Shown piece by piece: positions 30,604 to 39,983 of a stretch of 64,000 nucleotides of DNA. The stretch is from G965240365 sp965240365 (GTDB taxonomy: Bacteria > Pseudomonadota > Gammaproteobacteria > Eutrophobiales > Eutrophobiaceae), in contig OZ251218.1 of NCBI GenBank assembly GCA_965240365.1, forward strand, positions 744,001-808,000. The letters run 5' to 3'. Under the pieces are notes generated by a model. It ran no database searches. It was not told the DNA's origin and saw nothing but the letters and a program-made list of their open reading frames with translations. Every line of letters starts with the position of its first letter. Within the stretch, counting starts at the first letter, position 1. The translations under genes and the position numbers were made by a program.

Positions 30604-31712
30604 GATGCCCTCCAGCCCCGGTGGCGCAGATAGAGCCTGGCCGCCAGCAACAGCACGCCGCTGCCCACCAGCACCCCCGACTTTTGCAACAGGGTCATGT
30701 CAAGCTGGTAATAATAAAGAAACAGGAAAACCGGAATCAGCGCGGCCCCCGTTGCCAGCAGCAGCCTTTCATGGCGGGCATAGCCGAGCACCATCAGGAT
30801 AATGGCCAGCAGAATGCCCGGCGCTGAAATCAGGCCCAGCAGCGCCGCCCCCATGACCGCCAGCCGCAACGGCGCGGTCTTGAGTTTTGCCATGCCGCCC
30901 GCGACATAGCCGAACAGGGCAATCAGCCCGCCGGTGAGGACCAGGCTGGCGAAATGAGGCGAAATAACAACGTCTACACCTATATGTTTCCAGGGAACAA
31001 AGGCCAGCAATAATACATTCACGCAGAGCGAGAAAACCAGCGCATAGGCAAGCGGGATATAATCCGATCTGAGCTTGCTATGCGTCAGCAGCATGGCGGC
31101 AATGGCAAACTGGAACAGGAAGAAGCCGTGAAACAGCAATGCCCTGTGTGTCATGTATTCGCCGGAATCATTCAGGATATTGAACAATATGAAACATAAC
31201 ACGACAAACGAGGATACAAAACGGTCTACGAATATGCGATAGACCGGGTAGGTCAGGATAGTGATAATCAGTAAAGCCAGGGTAACGCTCCACAGTTCGT
31301 CATAGCCATACTTTGAAAGGTAATAATAATCAAGCCATACGCCAAAAATGAGAAGGAGCGCTACTTTCCCCACTATCATCATGGTCAGAGAAGACTGCGT
31401 CAAGATGCTGTACTTGATCCCATGACCATCACCGGCCTGTTTATGCAGCCAGACAGCGCCCGCGACCAGCATTAATGCCACGATAAATAGCACGATAACT
31501 GAAGCTGAAGTTTCTTCAAATAAAACCACAAAGAATAAGAGTCCGGCAATGAACGCGCCGATAGCCATCAGGATATTCAGATAAAGCGGTGGTGGTTTTG
31601 CCTGCTGCCGACGGAGAATAAAATCCGCCAACCCTTCCTCGCGCGTCAAACCTTTGCTGCGAAGTGCCGCGAGCAGGCTTGCCGCATTGTGCCGAGTGCC
31701 GTGCTCAGGCAT
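30573..31712 (-). CDS. DUF4401 membrane protein, copy 3
   Basis: 379 residues. N-terminus as in copy 1 (MPEHGTRHNAASLLAALRSKGLTREEG) and the same helix pattern, with an internal difference around 40-60 (LLFFVVLFEETSASVIVLF), which also resembles the fusion protein. The last residues (GWRASACLPPRPSV) differ from the other copies because the frame runs into the deleted-gene remnant. Overlaps the DUF2157 gene upstream by 8 bases. Confidence 0.8.
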   Translation of the reverse strand: MPEHGTRHNAASLLAALRSKGLTREEGLADFILRRQQAKPPPLYLNILMAIGAFIAGLLFFVVLFEETSASVIVLFIVALMLVAGAVWLHKQAGDGHGIKYSILTQSSLTMMIVGKVALLLIFGVWLDYYYLSKYGYDELWSVTLALLIITILTYPVYRIFVDRFVSSFVVLCFILFNILNDSGEYMTHRALLFHGFFLFQFAIAAMLLTHSKLRSDYIPLAYALVFSLCVNVLLLAFVPWKHIGVDVVISPHFASLVLTGGLIALFGYVAGGMAKLKTAPLRLAVMGAALLGLISAPGILLAIILMVLGYARHERLLLATGAALIPVFLFLYYYQLDMTLLQKSGVLVGSGVLLLAARLYLRHRGWRASACLPPRPSV

Positions 31713-32733
31713 GACCAGCCTCCATTTGCCTTGCCGCGTGTTTCAGATAGAGGGCCCCGGCGGTAAACAGGACGATAGTCAACAGCCCCGCAAGCAGATT
31801 AGCAAGGGTTTCATCAACATACGGCTCTCTTTCAAGCACCAATTTATGGATAACGATATAATCAAGCGCAATACAAACAGATGATACCGTAGCGGCCAGA
31901 GACCAGAAATCCGTCAATCTATGACGATAGAGATAATACAGCGCAGTATGACCGATCACGCCGACCACGCCAGCGAGCATAATAGACAACGTAACCCGGT
32001 TCGGAGAAGTGATCCACTCCAGCATGGGCTGCAACATCAGCGCCAAAATGGCAACCGTCAACAGCAGCCGCGTCCAGCGCCCGGCCAGGCAGGTATAGCC
32101 CTTGCACAGAGTAAAATATTCGCGCAACGCCAGGGCGGCGCCGTTTAACAGGGCCAGCCAGATAAAGATCAGGGACCCCATTTCCCGGCCAGGGACCGCG
32201 GCCTGCTCCCACCACAGCCACAGGGAAATATTGGCAAGCGCCAGCCACAACAGCCAGTGCGCGGCAAAGGCAGAAATTGACGCCCAGCCGAGCACCAGCA
32301 CAGACCACAGCGCAAAGAGTTGCCAGGCGTCGGCCCCGGTCTGATAAATCTGCCCGAACACCGCCAAAAATACGCCCACCAGCACGCTGGCGGCAAGCAG
32401 CCATACCTGCCCGCTCAGTTTTTTTAGAGAGTAATAACAGGCCCCGGCCAGACAGCCGATCAGGGCTATTTCGATAGCCGCCAGCTTGACCGCCGGCGGG
32501 ATTTTTGCCCAGTTGAAGGCGAAGAAATAGATGACACCGGCCAACACCAGCGCCGCGCCGAATGCCAGCAACAGGCGCGCCGTCCACAGTTCCCATTCAC
32601 GGCGGGGATAGAGCAACGCCAGGGCATAATCGCGGGCTTCTTTTGTGAGCTTGCCGTTCGCGTACAGCGCTTCAACCAGCCCGCGGTCGGCGGGAATTCC
32701 TGTCAGCGCGTCATCCTGTTCTTCTTCAGTCAT
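31705..32733 (-). CDS. DUF2157 membrane protein, copy 2
   Basis: 342 residues. Duplicate of 28365-29426, with most of the differences in the middle (LQPMLEWITSPNRV, KLVLEREPYVDETLAN). Keeps the N-terminal GLVEALYANGKLTKEARDYALALLYPRREW and the YQTGADAWQLF loop. Identical C-terminus (LKHAARQMEAGHA). The upstream sequence ATGATTCAAACCGGGAG is shared with the first copy, marking the roughly 3.3-kb duplication. Confidence 0.82.
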   Translation of the reverse strand: MTEEEQDDALTGIPADRGLVEALYANGKLTKEARDYALALLYPRREWELWTARLLLAFGAALVLAGVIYFFAFNWAKIPPAVKLAAIEIALIGCLAGACYYSLKKLSGQVWLLAASVLVGVFLAVFGQIYQTGADAWQLFALWSVLVLGWASISAFAAHWLLWLALANISLWLWWEQAAVPGREMGSLIFIWLALLNGAALALREYFTLCKGYTCLAGRWTRLLLTVAILALMLQPMLEWITSPNRVTLSIMLAGVVGVIGHTALYYLYRHRLTDFWSLAATVSSVCIALDYIVIHKLVLEREPYVDETLANLLAGLLTIVLFTAGALYLKHAARQMEAGHA

Positions 32734-32736
32734 GAT

Positions 32737-34623
32737 TCAAACCGGGAGATTTTTTGCCGATGCCCCCCGGCCCCGGTGGCGCAGATAGGGCCTGGCCGCC
32801 AGTAATAGCGCGCCGCTGCCCACCAGCAGCCCCGACTTTTGCAGCAGGGAGGGATCAAGATGATAATAGAGAAACAGAAAAACCGGAATCAGCACGGCGC
32901 CCGTTGCCAGCAGCAGCCTTTCATGGCGAGTATAGCCGAGCACTATCAGGACAATCGCCAGCAGGATGCCCGGCGCTGAAATCAGGCCCAGCAGCGTCGC
33001 CCCTGTAACGGCCAGCCACAACGGCGCGGTCTTGAGTTTTGCCATGCCGCCCGCGACATAACCGAACAGGGCAATCAGCCCGCCGGTGAGGATAATGGTG
33101 GCGAACCAGGACGAAATGACTTCGGTATCATCCCAGGTAATCGCCACCCAGTTTAGAAACAATACATTCATGCAGAGCGAGAAAACCAGCGCATAGGCAA
33201 GCGGGATGTAATCCGGTTTCATTTTTTCATGCATAAGCAGCACGGCGGCGGCGACAAACTGAAACAGGAAGAGAGGGTGAAATAACAGTGCGCTGTATTC
33301 GCCCGTGTCTTCCAGGATGCTATACAATGTAGCATATAACACCATAAACGGAGACAGAAAACGATCTACAGGCACGCGATAGACCGGGTAGGTCAGGGCG
33401 GTGATAATCAGTAAAGCCAGGGTATTGCTCCACAACGGGTCATAGCCATACCTTGCAAGGTAATAATCGAGCGTTCCGCCAAAAGCGACCAGGAACCATA
33501 ATTTTCCCGCGACCATCACGGCCAGGGAGGATTGCGTCAAGACGATATGATTGAGCCAATGAGCGCCCCTGGCCTGTTTCTGTAACCAGACAGCGCCCGC
33601 GACCAGCATTAATGCCACGATAACCGAAGTTGAGGTTTCTTCATATAAACCCATAATAAATAAGATTCCGGCAATGCACGCGCCGATAGCCAGCGGGATA
33701 TTCAGGCAAAGCAAAAACAGCGGATGCACTGTTTGATGCGGCGTTACCGGCGCGTCAACATCCGCCTGCAATTGCAGGGGATTGAGCCGCCGGTTCCAGC
33801 CACGCAAGCCAATGTGCAGCGTGAAGATAGCGGTTAGCGCGATCAGCGCGTAGTTGAGGGCATTGAGGCCAAGCAATGATGACAGGGCGAAACCGGCCGC
33901 GGCAGAGCCGGAATCGGCGAGATGGGCGATATAGCTGACCGCGTCATTCGCGATATTGGCGCCGGCATGGGCAATAATCGGCGCCCAGAGGTTGGCGGTT
34001 TTCAGGTACAGATAACCCAGTATTATACCGCTGATAAAAACGCCCGTGTAGGATTCTAATATTAATATCTGCGTATTATCAGAGGGTTCAATAAGAACAT
34101 GCCACAGTGTAAAAATCAATGCGGAAAGCCAGAGCGCCGGGCCCGCGCGCATGTTTGCGCACAGGTAACTCAACAGCAGGCCCCGGAAAAACAACTCTTC
34201 CATCATCGGCAACATAAAACTGACATAGCTCATTGACCATAGATTGATCAAGTGAGTATCTGCCAGCACGGTGGCTCTCCTTGCCAGAGAGAAATCTCCG
34301 CTGATCGCATCGTCGAGGCCGGGAATACCGACTACCCCAAATTGCGCCAGAACGCCGATCAGGAAGGCAGCCAACAAGCAGCGATAGCCCGGAAAGTGGA
34401 AAGCGGCGATCAACAGTCTGAAATTTTTGTGCGGCAATAAAATCAGGTATGCGAGAAAAAACAACGCGCCCATGCCCGCCGCGAACCTCGCCAAATTGGC
34501 AAATTCCCACAGGTCGCGCCTGACAAATAATTCGCTCGCGGTTATCGCACAGGTTAACCAGGCCAGCCAGACAACAAGCAGCCTGTCCGCGGTTATTTTC
34601 TTGTCGGATAAATTGAATTTCAT
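32737..34623 (-). CDS. CPBP intramembrane protease fused to DUF4401
   Basis: 628 residues from ATG 34623 (the open frame continues 45 codons further but is Arg/Pro-rich and unsupported). Residues about 1-310 form a CPBP (Rce1-like, ABI) domain: EELFFRGLLLSYL (EExxxR), FTLWH, and HAGANIANDAV (HxxxN), the three metal-binding motifs. A linker around 320 leads to a DUF4401 domain missing its soluble N-terminus (LNIPLAIGACIAGILF...), ending LRHRGRGASAKNLPV exactly as copy 2. Joining a putative protease to DUF4401 suggests the module handles membrane or secreted proteins. Head gene of the array; only 3 bases from DUF2157. Confidence 0.82.
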   Translation of the reverse strand: MKFNLSDKKITADRLLVVWLAWLTCAITASELFVRRDLWEFANLARFAAGMGALFFLAYLILLPHKNFRLLIAAFHFPGYRCLLAAFLIGVLAQFGVVGIPGLDDAISGDFSLARRATVLADTHLINLWSMSYVSFMLPMMEELFFRGLLLSYLCANMRAGPALWLSALIFTLWHVLIEPSDNTQILILESYTGVFISGIILGYLYLKTANLWAPIIAHAGANIANDAVSYIAHLADSGSAAAGFALSSLLGLNALNYALIALTAIFTLHIGLRGWNRRLNPLQLQADVDAPVTPHQTVHPLFLLCLNIPLAIGACIAGILFIMGLYEETSTSVIVALMLVAGAVWLQKQARGAHWLNHIVLTQSSLAVMVAGKLWFLVAFGGTLDYYLARYGYDPLWSNTLALLIITALTYPVYRVPVDRFLSPFMVLYATLYSILEDTGEYSALLFHPLFLFQFVAAAVLLMHEKMKPDYIPLAYALVFSLCMNVLFLNWVAITWDDTEVISSWFATIILTGGLIALFGYVAGGMAKLKTAPLWLAVTGATLLGLISAPGILLAIVLIVLGYTRHERLLLATGAVLIPVFLFLYYHLDPSLLQKSGLLVGSGALLLAARPYLRHRGRGASAKNLPV

Positions 34624-34663
34624 CTCTGTCGGGCGCTGTTGACGGGGCGTGTGCGGGGTGCGT

Positions 34664-35398
34664 TTACCCGCCGGGCGAAGCGCCGCCGATCCGGCCCTGC
34701 AACTCGGCCATATAGGCCGGGACAATGGCCGATGCCGGCCCGTAGCGGGCGTCATCAAAGTTGCTGTAGCTCAGGGAAGGCTGCATGTTTAGCTCCACGG
34801 TCTCGGCCCCGCGCGAGGCGGCCATCTGTTTAAAGCCCGCGGCCGGGTACACCGTGCCGGAGGTGCCGATGGAGATAAACAGATCGCACTCGGCCAGCCG
34901 GCCCTCGATCAGTTCCATATATTTCGGCATTTCCCCAAACCAGACGACATCCGGGCGCAGGGCGCCGGTCAGACCGCAACAGACGCAGCGCGAGTTGCCC
35001 AGAATATCGCCCGTCTGCGGGAACACCCGCCCCGTTTTCGCGCATCTTGCCTTGAGCAGTTCGCCGTGCATGTGGATGACATCGGCCGAACCCGCGCGCT
35101 CGTGCAGGTTATCGACATTCTGGGTGATAATGCTGAAATTGCCCGGGAAATTTGCCTGAAAATCCGCCAGGCTGAGATGGGCCGGGTTGGGCTTGAGCGT
35201 CGGGTCCAGCAGCTTCTGCCGCCTCAGGTTATAAAAGTGTTGCACGCGCCCCGGGTCGCGCCGGAAGGCCTCGGGCGTCGCCACGTCTTCGATCCGCTCA
35301 TTTTCCCACAGGCCGTTGTTGTCCCTGAAGGTCCTGAGCCCGGATTCGGCGGAGATACCGGCGCCGGTGAGGACTACAATGGCGCGGATATCTGCCAT
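34664..35398 (-). CDS. cobB: NAD-dependent protein deacylase, CobB-type sirtuin
   Basis: 244 residues from ATG 35398 (the frame is open upstream, but MADIRAIVVLTGAGISAESG is the natural start). Sir2 motifs in order: GAGISAESGLRTFRDNNGLW, YNLRR (the Tyr/Arg pair that selects succinyl and malonyl lysine in class III), TQNVDNLH, catalytic His in HMHGEL, zinc cysteines in RCAKTG and RCVCCG, VVWFGEMP and IGTSGTVYPA. It removes acyl groups from lysines using NAD+. Length is normal. Divergent from recQ. Confidence 0.93.
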   Translation of the reverse strand: MADIRAIVVLTGAGISAESGLRTFRDNNGLWENERIEDVATPEAFRRDPGRVQHFYNLRRQKLLDPTLKPNPAHLSLADFQANFPGNFSIITQNVDNLHERAGSADVIHMHGELLKARCAKTGRVFPQTGDILGNSRCVCCGLTGALRPDVVWFGEMPKYMELIEGRLAECDLFISIGTSGTVYPAAGFKQMAASRGAETVELNMQPSLSYSNFDDARYGPASAIVPAYMAELQGRIGGASPGG

Positions 35399-35514
35399 AA
35401 TGACGTTGCCTGTGGCAGGCGTATTGCGGTTGCGGGTTGTCTGGTCATAATTTGCCTCATAAATTTGACCTGTAAAACTATCAATATATTCAATGCGCCG
35501 CGCGATAACGCATA

Positions 35515-37431
35515 ATGAAAAATAAACAAAAATTGTCAACTATGCATTCTAATTATCCATTTCCCGCCCACGCGAACTCGCCCGCGCTGGACATCCTGCA
35601 AAACACCTACGGCTTCGCCGCCTTTCGCGGCAATCAGGAGCGGATTATCGACACCGCCATCGCCGGCCGCGACAGCCTGGTGTTGATGCCGACCGGCGGC
35701 GGCAAGTCCCTCTGCTATCAGATACCGGCCCAGGTTCGCGCCGGCATGGGCCTGGTAATCTCGCCGCTGATTGCCCTGATGCAGGACCAGGTCTCCGCGC
35801 TGCAACAATCGGGCATTGCCGCGGCCTTTCTGAACTCCACCTTGAGCGGCAAAGAACGCAGCGCGGTGGCGGCGCGCATGTACGCGGGCGAACTGGATTT
35901 GCTCTACATCGCGCCCGAGCGCTTAATGCTGGCCGATACGCTGGCCTGGCTCGGCCGCTTTCCGCTGTCGCTGATCGCCATTGACGAGGCCCACTGCGTC
36001 TCGCAATGGGGGCACGACTTCCGTCAGGACTACCTGCTCTTAAACCGGTTGGCCGAGGCCTTTCCCGCCGTGCCGCGCATGGCCCTGACCGCCACCGCGA
36101 CCGTGCAGACCCGCGCCGACATTATCGACAACCTGGCGCTCAACCGGCCCGAGGTCTTTGTCAGCAGTTTTGACCGGCCCAATATCCGCTACAGCGTGGC
36201 ACCCCGGCAGGACGCCAAAAAACAACTGTTGCGCTTCCTGGCCGCCTATCAGGAAGACAGCGGCATCGTCTATTGTCTGTCGCGCAAAAAAGTCGAGGCC
36301 ACTGCCGCCTGGCTGTGTGAGCGCGGCTTCACGGCGTTGCCCTACCACGCGGGGCTGGAGGCCGGCGTGCGCGCGGAGCATCAGGCGCGTTTTCTGCGCG
36401 AAGACGGCGTCATCATGGTGGCGACCGTGGCCTTTGGTATGGGCATCGACAAGCCCGATGTGCGCTTTGTCGCCCATCTGGACCTGCCCGGCAGCATGGA
36501 GGCCTACTATCAGGAAACCGGCCGCGCCGGCCGCGACAACGAGCCCGCCGAGGCCTGGATGGTCTATGGCCTGAACGATGTGGTGCAGCGCAGTCAAATG
36601 CTGGATCGCTCCAGTGCCGCCGAGCAGCACAAGCGCAACGAACGGGCCAAGCTGGACGCGCTGCTTGGCTGGTGCGAGGCGACCGACTGCCGCCGGCAAT
36701 CGCTGCTGGCTTACTTTGGCGAGGATATGGCCGGCGGCCAGGAAGGGGACGAGGGCGGACGCGCGAATGGGGCGGCCTGCGGCAACTGCGATACCTGCCT
36801 GGCCGCGCCCAGGACCTGGGATGCCACCGAAGCCGCGCAAAAGCTGCTTTCCTGCGTCTATCGCACCGGCCAGCGCTTTGGCGCCGGGCACGTGCTGGAT
36901 GTGCTGCTGGGCGTGGAAAACGAGCGCATGTTCAGGCTCGGCCATAACAAACTCAGCACCTTTGGCATCGGCGGGGAACTGGCGCTGAAGCAATGGCGCT
37001 CGGTGCTGCGCCAGCTTATCGTGCGCGGCTTTTTATACGCCGATGCCGAACGCTACGGCGCCCTGAAACTGAAACAGACGGCGCGCGCCCTGCTGCGCGG
37101 CGAACTGCAACTGCGGCTGCGCGAAGATGTGGCCGAAGCCCGGCCGGCAAAGGCAAAGAAGGATCGGCACGGCGCCGCGACCGCGACCACGGACGCCGGG
37201 CTTATGGAGGCGCTGCGCGCCTGCCGCCGGACCCTGGCAGACGAACAGGGCATCGCCCCCTACATGGTCTTTCACGACACCACGCTCAGGCAAATGGCGG
37301 CAGAGCAACCAGCCAATGACCAGGCACTGCTGGATATCACCGGGGTCGGCGAATTCAAGCTAAAAAAATACGGCGCGGCGTTTTTGGAAGTGATCCGCGG
37401 GCATAAGTCGGCGGTGGACAGATCGGAATGA
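35515..37431 (+). CDS. recQ: ATP-dependent DNA helicase RecQ
   Basis: 638 residues (ATG 35515; an internal ATG at 35542 gives MHSNYPFPAH and is also possible). Helicase motifs: FRGNQERIID (Q motif/0), PTGGGKSLCYQIP (I), DEAH (II), ALTATAT (III), GIVYCLSRKKVE (IV), VATVAFGMGIDKPDVRFVAH (V), QETGRAGRDN (VI). The RQC zinc site has CR(R)QSLL...C-G-N-C-D-T-C. The C-terminal HRDC domain ends DITGVGEFKLKKYGAAFLEVI. It acts in recombination repair and replication restart. Complete and without odd features. Confidence 0.95.
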   Translation: MKNKQKLSTMHSNYPFPAHANSPALDILQNTYGFAAFRGNQERIIDTAIAGRDSLVLMPTGGGKSLCYQIPAQVRAGMGLVISPLIALMQDQVSALQQSGIAAAFLNSTLSGKERSAVAARMYAGELDLLYIAPERLMLADTLAWLGRFPLSLIAIDEAHCVSQWGHDFRQDYLLLNRLAEAFPAVPRMALTATATVQTRADIIDNLALNRPEVFVSSFDRPNIRYSVAPRQDAKKQLLRFLAAYQEDSGIVYCLSRKKVEATAAWLCERGFTALPYHAGLEAGVRAEHQARFLREDGVIMVATVAFGMGIDKPDVRFVAHLDLPGSMEAYYQETGRAGRDNEPAEAWMVYGLNDVVQRSQMLDRSSAAEQHKRNERAKLDALLGWCEATDCRRQSLLAYFGEDMAGGQEGDEGGRANGAACGNCDTCLAAPRTWDATEAAQKLLSCVYRTGQRFGAGHVLDVLLGVENERMFRLGHNKLSTFGIGGELALKQWRSVLRQLIVRGFLYADAERYGALKLKQTARALLRGELQLRLREDVAEARPAKAKKDRHGAATATTDAGLMEALRACRRTLADEQGIAPYMVFHDTTLRQMAAEQPANDQALLDITGVGEFKLKKYGAAFLEVIRGHKSAVDRSE

Positions 37432-37598
37432 CCGCGAGGTGAGGGGTACGGCCTGTCGGCCTTCTATGTTATTCCAGTCCCCGCGTCATTCCGGCCTGCC
37501 TTAGGCAAGCAGGCAAAAGCCGGAATGCTCGGCGTTTACGAGCATTCCACACAAAAAGGCAGGTTGTACAGATTGATCTCACCGGGTGTATCTCCCTA
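37432..37598. repeat. Repeat-containing gap after recQ
   Basis: No gene. Contains GTCATTCCGGCCTGCCTTAGG...GCCGGAATG and a hairpin GGAATGCTCG-GCGTTTA-CGAGCATTCC (about 37523-37549) that could end the recQ transcript. Confidence 0.55.
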
Positions 37599-37629
37599 TT
37601 GACACCAGGACAGAGTACAATAGTATAAT
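37599..37629 (+). promoter_or_regulatory. Sigma-70-like promoter before ubiK
   Basis: TTGACA (37599-37604) and TATAAT (37624-37629) are perfect consensus boxes separated by 19 bases, slightly longer than optimal. They precede the AbrB-like remnant and ubiK. Confidence 0.6.
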
Positions 37630-37659
37630 TCAGATTTAAACATCATTGCGAGACGGGCC

Positions 37660-37737
37660 ATGCGGGTGCAAGGCAAAATTCCAAAGTGGGGCAACAGTTT
37701 TGCGCTGCTTTTGTTGGCGGCGATGACGCTGAATTAA
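37660..37737 (+). pseudogene. Truncated AbrB/MazE-like N-terminus
   Basis: A 25-codon frame MRVQGKIPKWGNSFALLLLAA... starts exactly like the swapped-hairpin AbrB/MazE antitoxins (KWGNSxALRIP) but departs after FAL and stops. It looks like the first third of an antitoxin gene, now expressed, if at all, from the ubiK promoter. Confidence 0.5.
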
Positions 37738-37750
37738 AGACATCAAGAAC

Positions 37751-38008
37751 ATGATTACCAAAAAAGTAGAGCAAATTCTGTCGGAGGTTTCCAAAATCAT
37801 CCCGGATGACCTCCAGAATATTCGCCAGGATATTGAAAATAATCTGCGCGCTTCACTGACGGCCTCGCTGGCAAAAATGGATCTGGTGACTCGTGAGGAA
37901 TTCGATGTGCAGACGGCGTTATTGCAACGCACCCGCGCTCAACTGGAACGGCTGGAAGAAAAACTGGCCGCTATGGAAAAACAGCTTGCGGAAGAGGAAA
38001 GTCGGTAA
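37751..38008 (+). CDS. ubiK: Ubiquinone biosynthesis accessory factor UbiK
   Basis: 85 residues. Amphipathic N-terminal helix (MITKKVEQILSEVSKIIP), then RQDIENNLRASLTASLAKMDLVTREEFDVQTALLQRTR and a C-terminal coiled coil (LERLEEKLAAMEKQLAEEES). This is the standard YqiC/BMFP pattern. UbiK assists the Ubi protein complex in aerobic coenzyme Q synthesis and binds lipids. In several gammaproteobacteria ubiK lies close to comM; here the two are about 9 kb apart with the nitrogen operon between. Confidence 0.92.
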   Translation: MITKKVEQILSEVSKIIPDDLQNIRQDIENNLRASLTASLAKMDLVTREEFDVQTALLQRTRAQLERLEEKLAAMEKQLAEEESR

Positions 38009-38166
38009 ACTCTGAAGGGAATTCTGATTGAGTAATTTCATCCCGGCATCGGCTTTCCTGGATTCCGGCTTTCGCCTGCCTGCCACTGGCCGGAGTAACG
38101 ATGCAACGGTATGGTTAAGGCTGCATCACTCTCGCACACCTCTCACCTACAGCCCCCGCCCTCATT
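38009..38166. repeat. Dispersed repeat between ubiK and atzF
   Basis: No gene. Contains CTGGATTCCGGCTTTCGCCTGCCTGCCACTGGCCGGAGTAACG and a TCTGATTGAGTAAT fragment similar to the end of the GGAAGCTCTGA element. Confidence 0.5.
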
Positions 38167-39972
38167 TTATTCCGGGCTTTCCCCGGCCTGCAAGGAAGCC
38201 ATGTAATGGCGCCATCCGCCAAAGTGGCTGATGTCCCTTGCATCTTTGACGGCATAACCTTCACAAATGAAACTGCTTACTTCTTCGCCGTCTTCAAGTA
38301 GCGCCTTGCCGATCCCGAGCGGCCGCGGAATACCCGCGACAAATTCGCCAAAGCGGTTAAGCGGCATGCGCCAGATTTCCACCTCGATTGATCGCCCTTC
38401 GGCCTCGTCTTTAATCAGCCCGGGCCTGAAAGGCGGCCCGCCCAGCAGCGCATAGAGTTTGTAGGCCGCGGCTGTTTTGGCGGATTTAACCAGGCTCGCC
38501 TCACAAGCGGTTAATTGATGATTGAGCGGCATACCCGAGAGATGCGCGCCGCATACGGCAATATCAATATAATCGGGCGCTGTTTCTTCATGTTCTTCCG
38601 GCGCGGGCGACCACACAAAACCCGTTGCCCCCATTTGTGCCGGATGCGACTTGAGAATATCCCTGGCCAGCCTCAACAGATCTCGATCCTGAAATGCACC
38701 GGCGAATAACGTTACCCCGAAGGGCAGGCCGGCCTGATTAAAACCCGCGGGTATGGCCACGGCGGCATAGTCCAGCAGGTTCATAAAATTGGTGTAGTAA
38801 CCCAGATTTGAGTTGGTCTGAATCGGCGCCCGCTCAATTTCATCAATCCTGTAATGGGTCCCGGCGGTGGGCATCAGCATACAATCTGCCTGTTTTATTA
38901 TCTCATCGGCCTTTCTTTTTAATTGCTGTAACTCATAAAATGACTTGAATGCGTCAACCGTTTTTAATGCCCCGCCCGGCTTGATAATCTCCGCGGTGAC
39001 GGCAAACATGTCATGCGGATTCTGTTTTATCATGTTTTCAATCGCAATGTAGCGCTCCGCCAGCCAGGGGCCCTGGTACAGCAAGTTTGCCGCCTCCGTA
39101 AACGGAGTAATATCAAGCTCGATGATGTCATAGCCTGACTTTAACAGGCGCGCGATAAAGGCTTCAAACAGGGCCGGGTAATCGTTATTGCCAAAAAAGG
39201 CCAGCGCTGAATTTTGCGGGACGCCGATCCGTTGCATGGCCGGTCTTTCCCTGTCTTTCGCCTTTCTGGAATAAATATCCATTGGATCATAACTGTCCAG
39301 GCTATTAAAAACCCTGCCCGCGTCATCCGGGTTTAACGCGAGGATGCTGACGCAATCAAGGCTGCGGCAGGCCGGCACAACGCCGGCCGCGCTGATACGG
39401 CCGCGCGTGGGTTTTAGACCGATAAGATTGTTATAGGCCGCCGGCACTCGCCCGGAGCCGGCCGTATCGGTCCCCAGAGAAAAACTGGCCTGGCCGCGAG
39501 CCACGGCAACCGCCGAGCCGGAACTGGAACCGCCGGCGCTGTAAGACGGATCAAAGGCATTGCCGACCGCGCCATAAGGTGAACGGGCGCCGGTCAGACC
39601 GCAGGCAAACTGATCCAGATTGGTCTTGCCAATGGGGATCGCGCCCGCGTCGATCAATAAACGGACGGCAAAGGCGGATCGTTCAGGCACATAACGGAAT
39701 GCCGGGCAGGCCGCCGTAGTCGGTATGCCGGCCAAATCAATATTGTCCTTAATCGCAAAAGGGATGCCATATAAAGGCAGCATGTCCGGATTCTTCCCCT
39801 GTAAACGCGCCAGATAGTCTTTAAGTTCCGTGTCATGCAATACCCGCAGCCAGATATTATGATCCTGGCAGGCTTCGATCCCGCGTTTGATATCGGCAAT
39901 CACCGCCGCCGGCGTGAGTTGCCCCGCGCGATAGCGTTTGTGTAATTCAGAAATAGTCAATGAATAATTCAT
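38167..39972 (-). CDS. atzF: Allophanate hydrolase
   Basis: 601 residues, full length. The amidase-signature domain carries Lys75 (FAIKDN), cis-Ser149 in GGSSSGSAVAVARG and nucleophile Ser173 in GTDTAGSGR, the Ser-cisSer-Lys triad that deaminates allophanate. The C-terminal 170 residues (AVCGAHLSGMPLNHQL, PLNRFGEFVAGIPRPLGIG, ARDISHFGGWRHY) form the second domain that decarboxylates the intermediate, giving ammonia and CO2 in total. Last gene of the nitrogen operon, 11 bases after the carboxyltransferase gene. A GAA/TCC-type ribosome site is weak, so coupling is likely. Confidence 0.95.
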   Translation of the reverse strand: MNYSLTISELHKRYRAGQLTPAAVIADIKRGIEACQDHNIWLRVLHDTELKDYLARLQGKNPDMLPLYGIPFAIKDNIDLAGIPTTAACPAFRYVPERSAFAVRLLIDAGAIPIGKTNLDQFACGLTGARSPYGAVGNAFDPSYSAGGSSSGSAVAVARGQASFSLGTDTAGSGRVPAAYNNLIGLKPTRGRISAAGVVPACRSLDCVSILALNPDDAGRVFNSLDSYDPMDIYSRKAKDRERPAMQRIGVPQNSALAFFGNNDYPALFEAFIARLLKSGYDIIELDITPFTEAANLLYQGPWLAERYIAIENMIKQNPHDMFAVTAEIIKPGGALKTVDAFKSFYELQQLKRKADEIIKQADCMLMPTAGTHYRIDEIERAPIQTNSNLGYYTNFMNLLDYAAVAIPAGFNQAGLPFGVTLFAGAFQDRDLLRLARDILKSHPAQMGATGFVWSPAPEEHEETAPDYIDIAVCGAHLSGMPLNHQLTACEASLVKSAKTAAAYKLYALLGGPPFRPGLIKDEAEGRSIEVEIWRMPLNRFGEFVAGIPRPLGIGKALLEDGEEVSSFICEGYAVKDARDISHFGGWRHYMASLQAGESPE

Positions 39973-39983
39973 GTTAAGTTCTG

